From assembly GCA_046542305.1 (NCBI GenBank), contig JBKHBQ010000109.1:1-12006 (forward strand): a stretch of 12,006 bases of DNA, written 5' to 3'. Shown piece by piece: positions 6,135 to 12,006 of the stretch (its first letter is position 1; every line of letters starts with the position of its first letter). The translations under genes and the position numbers were made by a program. The notes beneath the pieces are model-generated. The model was given only the letters and a program-made list of their open reading frames with translations. It made no database searches and was not told the origin of the DNA. The stretch is from JBKHBQ01 sp046542305 (GTDB lineage Bacteria; Bacteroidota; Bacteroidia; Bacteroidales; 4484-276).

Positions 6135-7547
6135 ATGGCAAGAAAGAGAAAGCCGCTTCCGACATTCGAAAAAGTGGAAATTACTGATGCAGGAGCTGAA
6201 GGGAAGGCCATTGCGCGGGTGGAGAACATGGTGGTGTTTATCCCCTTTGTAGTGCCGGGCGATGTGGTCGACATCAGGGTGGTTAAAAAAAAGAAAAAGT
6301 TTTACGAAGGAAAAGCCACGGCATTTCACAAATATTCGCCATTGCGTAGCGAGCCGCGGTGCGAGCATTTCGGGCTGTGCGGCGGATGCAAGTGGCAGCA
6401 CATGAGCTACGAAAGCCAGCTCAAATTCAAGCAAAAACAGGTTGCTGACAATTTTACCCGGATCGGAAAATTCGAAATCCCTCCGGTAGAATCCATCATC
6501 GGATCAGACCGGCAGTACTTTTACCGTAACAAGATGGAGTTTACGTTTTCGAACCGCAAATGGCTGGTAGCAGAAGAATTCGACGGCACCCAGGAACATG
6601 ACATGAACGGGCTCGGCTTTCATCTTCCCGGTATGTTCGACCGCATTATCGATCTTTCGAACTGCTATCTGCAGCCCGAACCGTCCAACAGTATCAGGCA
6701 GGCGGTGCGCGATTTCAGCATCAACAACGGTTTTAGTTTTTATGATGTCAGAAATCACCGGGGATTTATGCGAAACCTCATTATTCGTACCGCCTCCACC
6801 GGGCAGGTAATGGTAATTGTGGTGGTGGCCGAAGACAGCCCGGAGGATTTAAAAAAATTGCTGGATTTCCTGCCGGAAAAATTCCCTGAGATCACTTCGT
6901 TGTTTCACGTGCTCAATACCAAACGCAACGACATCATCAACGACCTCGAACTGCAATTGTATTACGGCAAGCCATTTATTCTTGAAGCAATGGAGGGCTT
7001 GAAATTTAAGGTAGGACCCTTGTCGTTTTATCAAACCAATTCGCACCAGGCTGAGAAGCTGTATGGCGTGGTACGCAGTTTTGCAGGCCTGCAGGGCGGC
7101 GAGGTTGTTTACGATCTCTACTGCGGCACCGGCACCATCACCAATTTTGTAGCTTCCAAAGCCAAAAAAGTAATCGGCATCGAATACATCCCGTCTGCAA
7201 TCGATGATGCGCGTGAAAATTCAGAACTCAACAGCATCTCCAATACTGAATTTTTTGTCGGCGACATTGCCAAAACACTATCCCACGAATTTTTCGGGGC
7301 AAACGGGAGGCCCGATGTAGTGATCACCGATCCGCCGCGTGCGGGCATGCACCCGAAAGTGGTGGAACAGATCGTATCGGCAGCGCCGGCCAAAGTTGTG
7401 TATGTAAGCTGCAACCCGGCCACCCAGGCACGCGACATTGCTTTGATGGAAGAGCAATACCGGGTGGATTGTATCCAGCCGGTGGATATGTTTCCGCAAA
7501 CGCATCATGTGGAAAATGTGGTGCTGCTTACAAAGAAACAGCAATAA
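6135..7547 (+). CDS. rlmD: 23S rRNA (uracil-C5)-methyltransferase, RlmD/RumA family
   Basis: A SAM-dependent enzyme that makes 5-methyluridine in 23S rRNA (U1939 in E. coli). The 470 residues hold a TRAM RNA-binding domain (about 8-66), a [4Fe-4S] cluster motif with Cys76, Cys82, Cys85 (CEHFGLCGGC) and a plausible fourth ligand Cys177, FYQTN (298-302), the SAM loop YDLYCGTGTI (326-335), DPPRAG (399-404), the nucleophile Cys426 in YVSCNPAT, and the base Glu460 in the C-terminal THHVENVVLL. All catalytic and cluster residues are present. Bacteroidota often carry more than one RumA-like paralogue, so the exact target uridine (U1939 or U747) is not proven. It has its own -7 box, and its 3' end overlaps the convergent aroK by 20 bp. 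Confidence 0.9.
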   Translation: MARKRKPLPTFEKVEITDAGAEGKAIARVENMVVFIPFVVPGDVVDIRVVKKKKKFYEGKATAFHKYSPLRSEPRCEHFGLCGGCKWQHMSYESQLKFKQKQVADNFTRIGKFEIPPVESIIGSDRQYFYRNKMEFTFSNRKWLVAEEFDGTQEHDMNGLGFHLPGMFDRIIDLSNCYLQPEPSNSIRQAVRDFSINNGFSFYDVRNHRGFMRNLIIRTASTGQVMVIVVVAEDSPEDLKKLLDFLPEKFPEITSLFHVLNTKRNDIINDLELQLYYGKPFILEAMEGLKFKVGPLSFYQTNSHQAEKLYGVVRSFAGLQGGEVVYDLYCGTGTITNFVASKAKKVIGIEYIPSAIDDARENSELNSISNTEFFVGDIAKTLSHEFFGANGRPDVVITDPPRAGMHPKVVEQIVSAAPAKVVYVSCNPATQARDIALMEEQYRVDCIQPVDMFPQTHHVENVVLLTKKQQ

Positions 7548-8058
7548 CCGGCCGGAGCATTTCCACCAGCCGGCCCACCTCAAAATCTTCACCCTTAATA
7601 TGAAAAGCGGCTTTGTTGTAAAATTGGGCCCGCTGCTGCATGTCGTCGCCGATGCGTTTTTGCAGCGCTTCATCATCAAGCAGGAATGCTCTGGGGCGTG
7701 GCCGTCTGGAATGTTTTAGCCGGTGAAACAGGGATTTTTCGCTCATGCGGATATATACGGAAATTCCGCGCCGGTTTATCAGGTCGATGTTATCGCTGAA
7801 GCAGGCTGTGCCGCCGCCTGTGGAAACCACATACCGTTGGAGGTCGAATGTTTGCTGCAGCAGTTTTCTTTCGATCACACGGAAAGCCTGCTCATCATAT
7901 TTTTTAAAAAAATCCATGATGCTGATCCGGTAGGTCTCCTCAAAATAATTGTCAAGGTCGATATGCCCGTAGCCGAGGGTACGCGCCAGTTGCTTTCCCG
8001 CCGTGGACTTGCCGCTTCCCATGTAACCCACCAGATAAATGTTTTTCTGCTCCCTCAT
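7528..8058 (-). CDS. aroK: Shikimate kinase
   Basis: Phosphorylates shikimate to shikimate-3-phosphate with ATP in chorismate and aromatic amino-acid synthesis; cytoplasmic. The 176 residues show a Walker A loop GYMGSGKST (11-19), the substrate-binding region HIDLDNYFE (32-40, Asp34 and Asp36), Arg60, the GGG motif in STGGGT (79-84), the Arg-rich lid (HSRRPRPR, 116-123) and an R143-x-x-x-Y147 segment. The ATG at 8058 follows a promoter at 8080-8110. The frame remains open to 8136, but that extension lies across the promoter and would precede the normal first strand. The last 20 bp overlap the end of rlmD on the other strand. Confidence 0.95.
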   Translation of the reverse strand: MREQKNIYLVGYMGSGKSTAGKQLARTLGYGHIDLDNYFEETYRISIMDFFKKYDEQAFRVIERKLLQQTFDLQRYVVSTGGGTACFSDNIDLINRRGISVYIRMSEKSLFHRLKHSRRPRPRAFLLDDEALQKRIGDDMQQRAQFYNKAAFHIKGEDFEVGRLVEMLRPVIAVSL

Positions 8059-8079
8059 AAAATACCCTTCTGAATCCTG

Positions 8080-8110
8080 CAAAATTAATTCATCGAAACA
8101 ATAAACACAA
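8080..8110 (-). promoter_or_regulatory. aroK promoter (TTG-N20-TAATTTTG)
   Basis: On the minus strand a TTG (8108-8110) is followed after exactly 20 nt by TAATTTTG (8080-8087), matching the Bacteroidota -33/-7 arrangement. The -7 box ends 21 nt before the aroK ATG. It is the most complete promoter in the window, and it supports the start at 8058. Confidence 0.7.
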
Positions 8111-8162
8111 TACCTGCCTGTTGAAAGAAGTACCATCGGCTCGGTAAGTCGATGAAAAATGT

Positions 8163-8170
8163 TAATTTTG
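8163..8170 (+). promoter_or_regulatory. -7 box of the DUF1573 lipoprotein gene
   Basis: TAATTTTG followed by CA is identical to the aroK -7 box on the opposite strand. It lies 23 nt upstream of the ATG at 8194 and downstream of the ATG at 8152, so it argues for the later start. No -33 TTG is seen at standard spacing. Confidence 0.6.
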
Positions 8171-8193
8171 CACCTTCTAAAACAGAATTGGAT

Positions 8194-8670
8194 ATGCAGA
8201 TCAAATATTTCAGACTGATACTAATTACAGCGCTACTGGCCATTATCGGCTATTCCTGTGGAAACAGTTCCGATACCAAGGAACACCTACCTACGGATAT
8301 CGTGAAGAATCCGCGGTCGGCCTCCGGCGAAAAAGCCTCACAGGCCATGCCGGTTATTGAATTCGAGCACGACGTACACGATTTTGGAAAAGTGATCCAG
8401 GGCGAAAAAGTTTCCTATTTTTTTAAATTTAAAAATTCCGGCGAGAGCAACCTGATTTTGTCGAATGTAAGCACAAGTTGCGGCTGTACCGTGCCTGAAT
8501 TCACCCGCGATCCTGTTGCTCCGGGCGAAGAAGGATCGATCAAGGTTACGTTCGACAGTGACAATCGCAAAGGCTTTCAAAACAAAACCGTGACGGTGGT
8601 AAGCAATACACACCCCAATACCAGGGTGCTGAGGATTAAAGCACAGATCGTGGTTCCGGAGCAGTTTTAG
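8194..8670 (+). CDS. DUF1573-domain lipoprotein
   Basis: A 158-residue protein. From the ATG at 8194 it has a classic lipoprotein signal: basic MQIKYFR, hydrophobic 8-20, then a lipobox ending in Cys22 (GYSC). A polar linker (23-52) leads to one DUF1573 domain (about 55-152), an Ig-like beta-sandwich with HDFGKV (62-67), FKFKNSGESNL (78-88), STSCGCTVP (93-101) and APGEEGSIKVTFDS (109-122). The CGC motif (Cys96, Cys98) is the family hallmark; its role is unknown to me. A start at 8152 would add 14 residues that spoil the signal peptide and precede the promoter box. It is predicted to be membrane-anchored facing the periplasm. yajC follows 31 bp downstream, probably co-transcribed. Confidence 0.9.
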   Translation: MQIKYFRLILITALLAIIGYSCGNSSDTKEHLPTDIVKNPRSASGEKASQAMPVIEFEHDVHDFGKVIQGEKVSYFFKFKNSGESNLILSNVSTSCGCTVPEFTRDPVAPGEEGSIKVTFDSDNRKGFQNKTVTVVSNTHPNTRVLRIKAQIVVPEQF

Positions 8671-8701
8671 CAAAAAACTTAATTTTAAATAAAAGATAAA
8701 A

Positions 8702-9040
8702 ATGACGAACAGTTTATTAAATTTCATCGTATTGATGACTTCCCCAGAGGGCTCCGAAGGCGGAGGCACCTCTTTCTTCATCATGATCCTGCTGATGATC
8801 GTGGTATTTTATTTTTTCATGATCCGTCCGCAAATGCGAAAAACCAAGGAGCAGAAAAAATTCAGGGAAGGCCTGAAAAAAGGTGACAAGATCATCACCA
8901 TCGGAGGAATTCACGGAAAGATACTCGAAGTTAAAGATACCACCCTCATCATTGAAACCGAAGGGCAGGGCCGCCTGAAAATTGAAAAAACTGCGGCCTC
9001 GGTGGATTCGTCCGTGCAAATCCCGGAAGAACAGAAATAA
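8702..9040 (+). CDS. yajC: Sec translocase accessory subunit YajC
   Basis: Small inner-membrane partner of SecDF in the Sec translocon. It has 112 residues: a short glycine/serine-rich N-terminus, one membrane helix at about 24-41, immediately followed by the family motif IRPQMRK (41-47), then the cytoplasmic domain with GDKIITIGGIHGKI (61-74) and a beta-rich stretch to about 98. The tail (SVDSSVQIPEEQK) is polar. Length and order match the family. It probably shares a transcript with the DUF1573 gene and is followed by a hairpin terminator at 9089-9124. secD and secF are not in the window. Confidence 0.96.
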   Translation: MTNSLLNFIVLMTSPEGSEGGGTSFFIMILLMIVVFYFFMIRPQMRKTKEQKKFREGLKKGDKIITIGGIHGKILEVKDTTLIIETEGQGRLKIEKTAASVDSSVQIPEEQK

Positions 9041-9088
9041 GCCACAACCCAACGGACAAATAAGTGATCCGGAAGAGATATTTTTAAA

Positions 9089-9124
9089 AATGCGGCCAGA
9101 GAAATCCTGTTTCATGGCCGCATT
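9089..9124 (+). terminator. Stem-loop terminator after yajC
   Basis: A perfect 9-bp stem, AATGCGGCC / GGCCGCATT, encloses an 18-nt loop that can itself pair GAAA with TTTC. It is followed by ATATTTTGTT on the plus strand, a modest T-tract. On the minus strand a T-run also follows, so it may be bidirectional. It lies 48 nt after the yajC stop. Confidence 0.65.
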
Positions 9125-9128
9125 ATAT

Positions 9129-9157
9129 TTTGTTAACGGCAACTTTTGTTAATTTTA
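9129..9157 (+). promoter_or_regulatory. Possible ybbR-domain gene promoter
   Basis: TTTG (9129-9132) is followed after 17 nt by TAATTTTA (9150-9157), a 7/8 match to TAnnTTTG. An AACTTTTG at 9141-9148 is another 7/8 match. TTTTGTTAA occurs twice here (9128-9136 and 9144-9152). This is a weaker call than the exact boxes elsewhere; read-through from yajC is possible. Confidence 0.3.
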
Positions 9158-9173
9158 CCGCAAATTGCTCGCG

Positions 9174-10160
9174 ATGAAAATCTTTGGCAGGCATATCAAT
9201 CTTTCGGATGACAAGTACAAATACAAAACCACCGTGTTTTTTATTTGCTTGCTTTTTTCGGCCCTTATCTGGCTGCTGATCAAGCTCACCGAAGAATACA
9301 CCACCACGTTGGTTTACCCGGTAACGTATCACAACATTCCCGAAGGCAAACTTCTCACCGGCGACGTCGACAGTACGGTTACCATCGGGATATACGACCG
9401 GGGCTTCACGCTGCTTTATCTTAAATATTTTACCGTACGGAGGGCCCTGGATATTGATCTGGACGACCTCAGGCTAAAGCCAAAAAACGAAGGATACATC
9501 GCTGCCGCGGGCACCGCCCGGTGGGCACGCCAGTTGCTTCAGAATTTCGATGTAACCGATAACTTTGAATACATTTACCCGGATACCATCTATTTTAATT
9601 TTGAAGAAAGAATAAGCAAACAGGTACCGGTGACGGCAGAGGTCACCGTGGATTTCAAAAAACAATACTTTGCTTATGACAGCCTGAGGATTGATCCTTC
9701 GCAGGTGACCGTCAGCGGATCAAGGAGCCGGATCGACGGCATTCATTTTATCAAAACCCGAAAAACTAAATTCACCGGGCTGGATGACGACATTTCGCAG
9801 ATGATCGAACTGGAAAAACCGGAAAAAGCGCCCGATGTGGAAATTCAGCCGGGGGAAGTTAAAATTATGCTCGACGTGGAAAAATTTACCGAGGCCAACA
9901 TCGAAGTCCCCATCGGCAAAATCAATAAGCCGGCAGGTTTACGCGTAAAACTTTTCCCTGAAAATGTGAACATCCTGTACCTGATTGCACTGAAGGATTT
10001 CAACAAAGTCAGCCAGGACATGTTTTCCGTCGCGGTAGATTTGTCGGACGTCACCAAAGACGAGGACAAAAAACTGAAGGTACAATTGCAGAGCCAACCA
10101 AAGTTTGTAAGGATTAACAGGATAGAACCGCCAGAAGTGGAATTTTTATTACTCAAATAA
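9174..10160 (+). CDS. YbbR-domain membrane-anchored protein
   Basis: A 328-residue protein with a short cytoplasmic N-terminus, one membrane helix at about 19-37, and a large periplasmic part made of tandem YbbR-like beta modules: about 40-145 (VYPVTYHNIPEGK), 146-235 (VPVTAEVTVDFK, VTVSGSRSRID) and 238-328 (VPIGKINKPAG). In Firmicutes a YbbR protein (CdaR) regulates the diadenylate cyclase CdaA, but no cyclase gene is visible here, so that role should not be carried over. The ATG at 9174 is preferred over a TTG at 9165, as it gives a normal signal anchor. The stop shares its last base with the coaE start, so the two are translationally coupled. A yajC-ybbR-coaE order is common in Bacteroidota. 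Confidence 0.88.
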   Translation: MKIFGRHINLSDDKYKYKTTVFFICLLFSALIWLLIKLTEEYTTTLVYPVTYHNIPEGKLLTGDVDSTVTIGIYDRGFTLLYLKYFTVRRALDIDLDDLRLKPKNEGYIAAAGTARWARQLLQNFDVTDNFEYIYPDTIYFNFEERISKQVPVTAEVTVDFKKQYFAYDSLRIDPSQVTVSGSRSRIDGIHFIKTRKTKFTGLDDDISQMIELEKPEKAPDVEIQPGEVKIMLDVEKFTEANIEVPIGKINKPAGLRVKLFPENVNILYLIALKDFNKVSQDMFSVAVDLSDVTKDEDKKLKVQLQSQPKFVRINRIEPPEVEFLLLK

Positions 10161-10765
10161 TGATGATTGCAGGACTGACAGGAAATATCGGGAGCGGCAA
10201 ATCGCTTGCGGCTGACATCTTCAGGGTGCTGGGCGTTCCGGTTTTCGATGCCGACCGGGAAGGTAAAAATATCCTGATTGAACCCGAATTACACGAAAAG
10301 CTGAAATCCTTGTTTGGCGAAAATATCTTTGCTGACGGGAAACCCGATCGCCAAGCCATTGCCGCGATCGTTTTTCATGACAAGAAAAAACTCAGGCAAT
10401 TAAATGATATCATACATCCTGCGGTAAGGAAAAAATTTGCAGACTGGAGCCATACATACCGGCATCTCCCCTACGTGATCTATGAAGCTGCCATTATATT
10501 CGAAACCGGCAGGGCTGCCCAGCTTGATACAAACATCGTGGTGACGGCTCCCGCCGAAACCCGGATTGCGCGGGTGGTACAACGCGACGGCGTAAGCCGG
10601 CAGCAGGTGGAAGAGCGCATGAAGAACCAGTGGCCGGAGGAGAAGAAGACATCCCTCGCTGACCATATCATCGACAATTCAGGCGCGAAGATGCTGATTC
10701 CGCAGGTTTTGAATATCCATAAAGCCATTGTTGAACAATCCGGAAAAGATCAATCCGGCACGTAA
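10160..10765 (+). CDS. coaE: Dephospho-CoA kinase
   Basis: Final step of coenzyme A synthesis: phosphorylates the ribose 3'-OH of dephospho-CoA with ATP; cytoplasmic. Its 201 residues have the P-loop GNIGSGKS (8-15), FDADREG (29-35) with the catalytic-region Asp30/Asp32, IHPAVR (85-90), YEAAIIFETG (108-117), and the lid/adenine region with RIARVVQRDGVS (135-146) and RMKNQW (153-158). DHIIDNSG (168-175) completes the family pattern. Two consecutive ATG codons open the gene; the first overlaps the ybbR stop (TAATG). Its last 16 bp overlap the end of the convergent LruC-domain gene. Confidence 0.95.
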   Translation: MMIAGLTGNIGSGKSLAADIFRVLGVPVFDADREGKNILIEPELHEKLKSLFGENIFADGKPDRQAIAAIVFHDKKKLRQLNDIIHPAVRKKFADWSHTYRHLPYVIYEAAIIFETGRAAQLDTNIVVTAPAETRIARVVQRDGVSRQQVEERMKNQWPEEKKTSLADHIIDNSGAKMLIPQVLNIHKAIVEQSGKDQSGT

Positions 10766-12006
10766 ATCCTGTCCTGGTTCCGGTATCCGGGTTGATTGGT
10801 ATACCAGTCGTTGTACTGCTGCCCGTTTGAATTTACCCAGTCGATAAATTTCAGATGCCCCTGCCAGATGGTATCCTTCTCTCTGGTATAGCTGAAACCT
10901 TCAGGAAAATTCAGTCCCCATGGCAGGTTGTCGGGCGATTTGTACCAGGCTACCGGCGGATTGGTGGCATCATCCAGCGTACCGAAAAGCGAGATATCCG
11001 CAAGATCGGTTGGCGGATAATCGGCCAGGTGAATTTCGTGTTCGCGGTTCCCGTTCACGATCAAAAACGGATTGAAGGTTTCGAAGCCAAGATCGGCCAT
11101 TGTATACTCCCCGCCGGTTACGGAAACCTGAAGCAGAATGTTCACTGGATCCACATAGGGATTATCAGGTCTTGTGTTTCCAACGTATGGCAACATATCG
11201 GCCACAATCATGGTTACCTGTGTTTGCCCGGCTTCGGTACCGTTTGCCTCGAAGGTGGTGATGCCATTGTTGCCGATGAATCCCGATACCTGGATATTTT
11301 CCGAAGGGATGTTCATATCCGGCAGGGAAAAGCCAAAGCCGTTTTCCAGTCCGGCACCGGTAGCCATCACGCCGAAATTCCCGAAGGCTTCCACCACATG
11401 ATTGGAGGCATTGGTAACGGTTTTGAAACGATAGGCCAACACGAGGTCGTTGAAATCATAATCGCCGATAGATGGCCACAGGTCTTCAAACACGAGGGTG
11501 CCGAAACCTGCCGGCCAGAAATTGTTGAACGCCCTCAGCGGGTCGTCGGGATAGTCGTCTTCTTCATCGGGAATGCCGTCGCCATCTGCATCGCCACCCG
11601 ACATCCCCTCACACCATACTGTGGAGGGCGATAAATCCAGATGATTCTGCTGTCCGCTGTGGTCGAAGGCGGTATTGCCGCTGCCTTCTTCGCAGGGCCA
11701 GTACCCGATAAGTCCGGGTTCGTTGCCGGTGAGTGCGGTTTCCATATCCGCCTGAATCTCCTGCTGGGTCCGGGAGGTATTCCAGAATCTCACTTCACTG
11801 ATGGCGCCGCGAAAATAGTCACCAGGCGTTTTGTCGCTCCACCTGCCAAGGCCGAAAACGTTTAACCCCGGATAGTTAACTTTTCTGACATCCTCACCCG
11901 CAAGGTTTCCGTTGATATAGAGCCGGCGCATTTCCTTGTCTTCAAATACCACCGCCACATGATACCACTGCCCTGCAACCACCGACACATCACTGTACAG
12001 ATTTCT
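10750..12006 (-). CDS. LamG + LruC-domain (DUF4842) secreted protein, 5' end missing
   Basis: 418 residues are visible, and the frame is open through 12006, so the start and any signal peptide lie outside the window; the GTG at 11988 is internal. Counting from the edge, residues 1-126 are the end of a LamG/jellyroll domain (GQWYHVAVVFED, RRLYINGNLAG, GAISEVRFWNTSRTQQEI, IGYWPCEEGSG). Residues about 138-156 form an Asp-rich calcium-loop of thrombospondin type-3 style (DADGDGIPDEEDDYPDDP). The remaining 260 residues match the LruC/DUF4842 family: FEDLWPSIGDYDFNDLVLAY (173-192), a long beta-rich region, then PWGLNFPEGFSY and a Trp/Tyr-rich end. No C-terminal sorting domain is visible. It is likely extracellular or cell-surface; its ligand is unknown. 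Confidence 0.82.
   Translation of the reverse strand, partial: RNLYSDVSVVAGQWYHVAVVFEDKEMRRLYINGNLAGEDVRKVNYPGLNVFGLGRWSDKTPGDYFRGAISEVRFWNTSRTQQEIQADMETALTGNEPGLIGYWPCEEGSGNTAFDHSGQQNHLDLSPSTVWCEGMSGGDADGDGIPDEEDDYPDDPLRAFNNFWPAGFGTLVFEDLWPSIGDYDFNDLVLAYRFKTVTNASNHVVEAFGNFGVMATGAGLENGFGFSLPDMNIPSENIQVSGFIGNNGITTFEANGTEAGQTQVTMIVADMLPYVGNTRPDNPYVDPVNILLQVSVTGGEYTMADLGFETFNPFLIVNGNREHEIHLADYPPTDLADISLFGTLDDATNPPVAWYKSPDNLPWGLNFPEGFSYTREKDTIWQGHLKFIDWVNSNGQQYNDWYTNQPGYRNQDRIYVPD

Noticed and set aside
6901..6916. TGTTTCACGTGCTCAA resembles the parS consensus TGTTNCACGTGAAACA
   Set aside because: Only the left half and the CACGTG core match (12 of 16); the right arm is wrong, and the sequence encodes FHVL within rlmD. 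Probably chance, although it is the only CACGTG I found. ChIP with ParB would settle it.
8059..8136. Upstream extension of the aroK frame by 26 codons
   Set aside because: It runs through the aroK promoter (8080-8110) and precedes the normal kinase N-terminus.
8152..8193. ATG start giving the DUF1573 protein 14 extra residues
   Set aside because: The -7 box at 8163-8170 lies inside this extension, and it would displace a good lipoprotein signal; the ATG at 8194 is preferred.
10855..11634. Long open frame (259 codons) on the plus strand
   Set aside because: It is antisense to the LruC-domain gene, has no recognisable domain and has a composition typical of a shadow frame. The minus-strand frame has clear LamG and LruC motifs.
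11986..11988. GTG as the start of the LruC-domain gene
   Set aside because: The frame stays open to the window edge with LamG-like sequence (RNLYSDVSVVAGQWYHVAVV), so the gene is truncated by the window.

Overview
The window reads as ordinary core chromosome of a Bacteroidota bacterium, probably a Bacteroidales/Marinilabiliales-type organism; genus not determinable. Evidence: a parA-parB-DUF5683-dapB-(lepB) gene string, a bacterial PUR-family protein (DUF3276), a long-form NusB, a DUF1573 lipoprotein next to yajC, a LruC-domain surface protein, and repeated TAnnTTTG boxes (the Bacteroidota -7 promoter element) upstream of genes, with no clear Shine-Dalgarno sequences. I see no tRNA or rRNA gene, insertion sequence, CRISPR array, phage gene or toxin/defence locus.

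Layout. (1) 1-3480, minus strand: parA, parB, a DUF5683 membrane protein, dapB and the 5' part of a signal peptidase I-like gene, tightly packed and probably transcribed from a box at 3473-3480. It joins chromosome partitioning, lysine/diaminopimelate synthesis and protein export. (2) 3545-5182: a PUR-family nucleic-acid-binding protein (minus) with its own terminator, divergent from nusB (plus) across a 224-bp AT-rich control region. (3) 5197-8058: a LytTR response regulator (minus), the 23S rRNA methyltransferase rlmD (plus) and shikimate kinase aroK (minus). (4) 8163-10765, plus strand: a DUF1573 lipoprotein, yajC, a YbbR-domain protein and coaE. (5) 10750-12006: the 3' part of a LamG + calcium-loop + LruC-domain secreted protein (minus), whose start lies beyond the window.

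Gene packing is very tight. Three tail-to-tail junctions (nusB/response regulator, rlmD/aroK, coaE/LruC gene) have a 14-bp gap, a 20-bp overlap and a 16-bp overlap, leaving no room for ordinary terminators between the genes.

I found no convincing new multi-gene system. The signal most worth following is a pair of 12-bp direct repeats (11/12 identical) with an exact 21-bp period, just upstream of the LytTR response-regulator gene. That geometry is typical of LytTR-domain operators and suggests autoregulation. The LruC-domain gene and the DUF5683 gene are the least understood products here.
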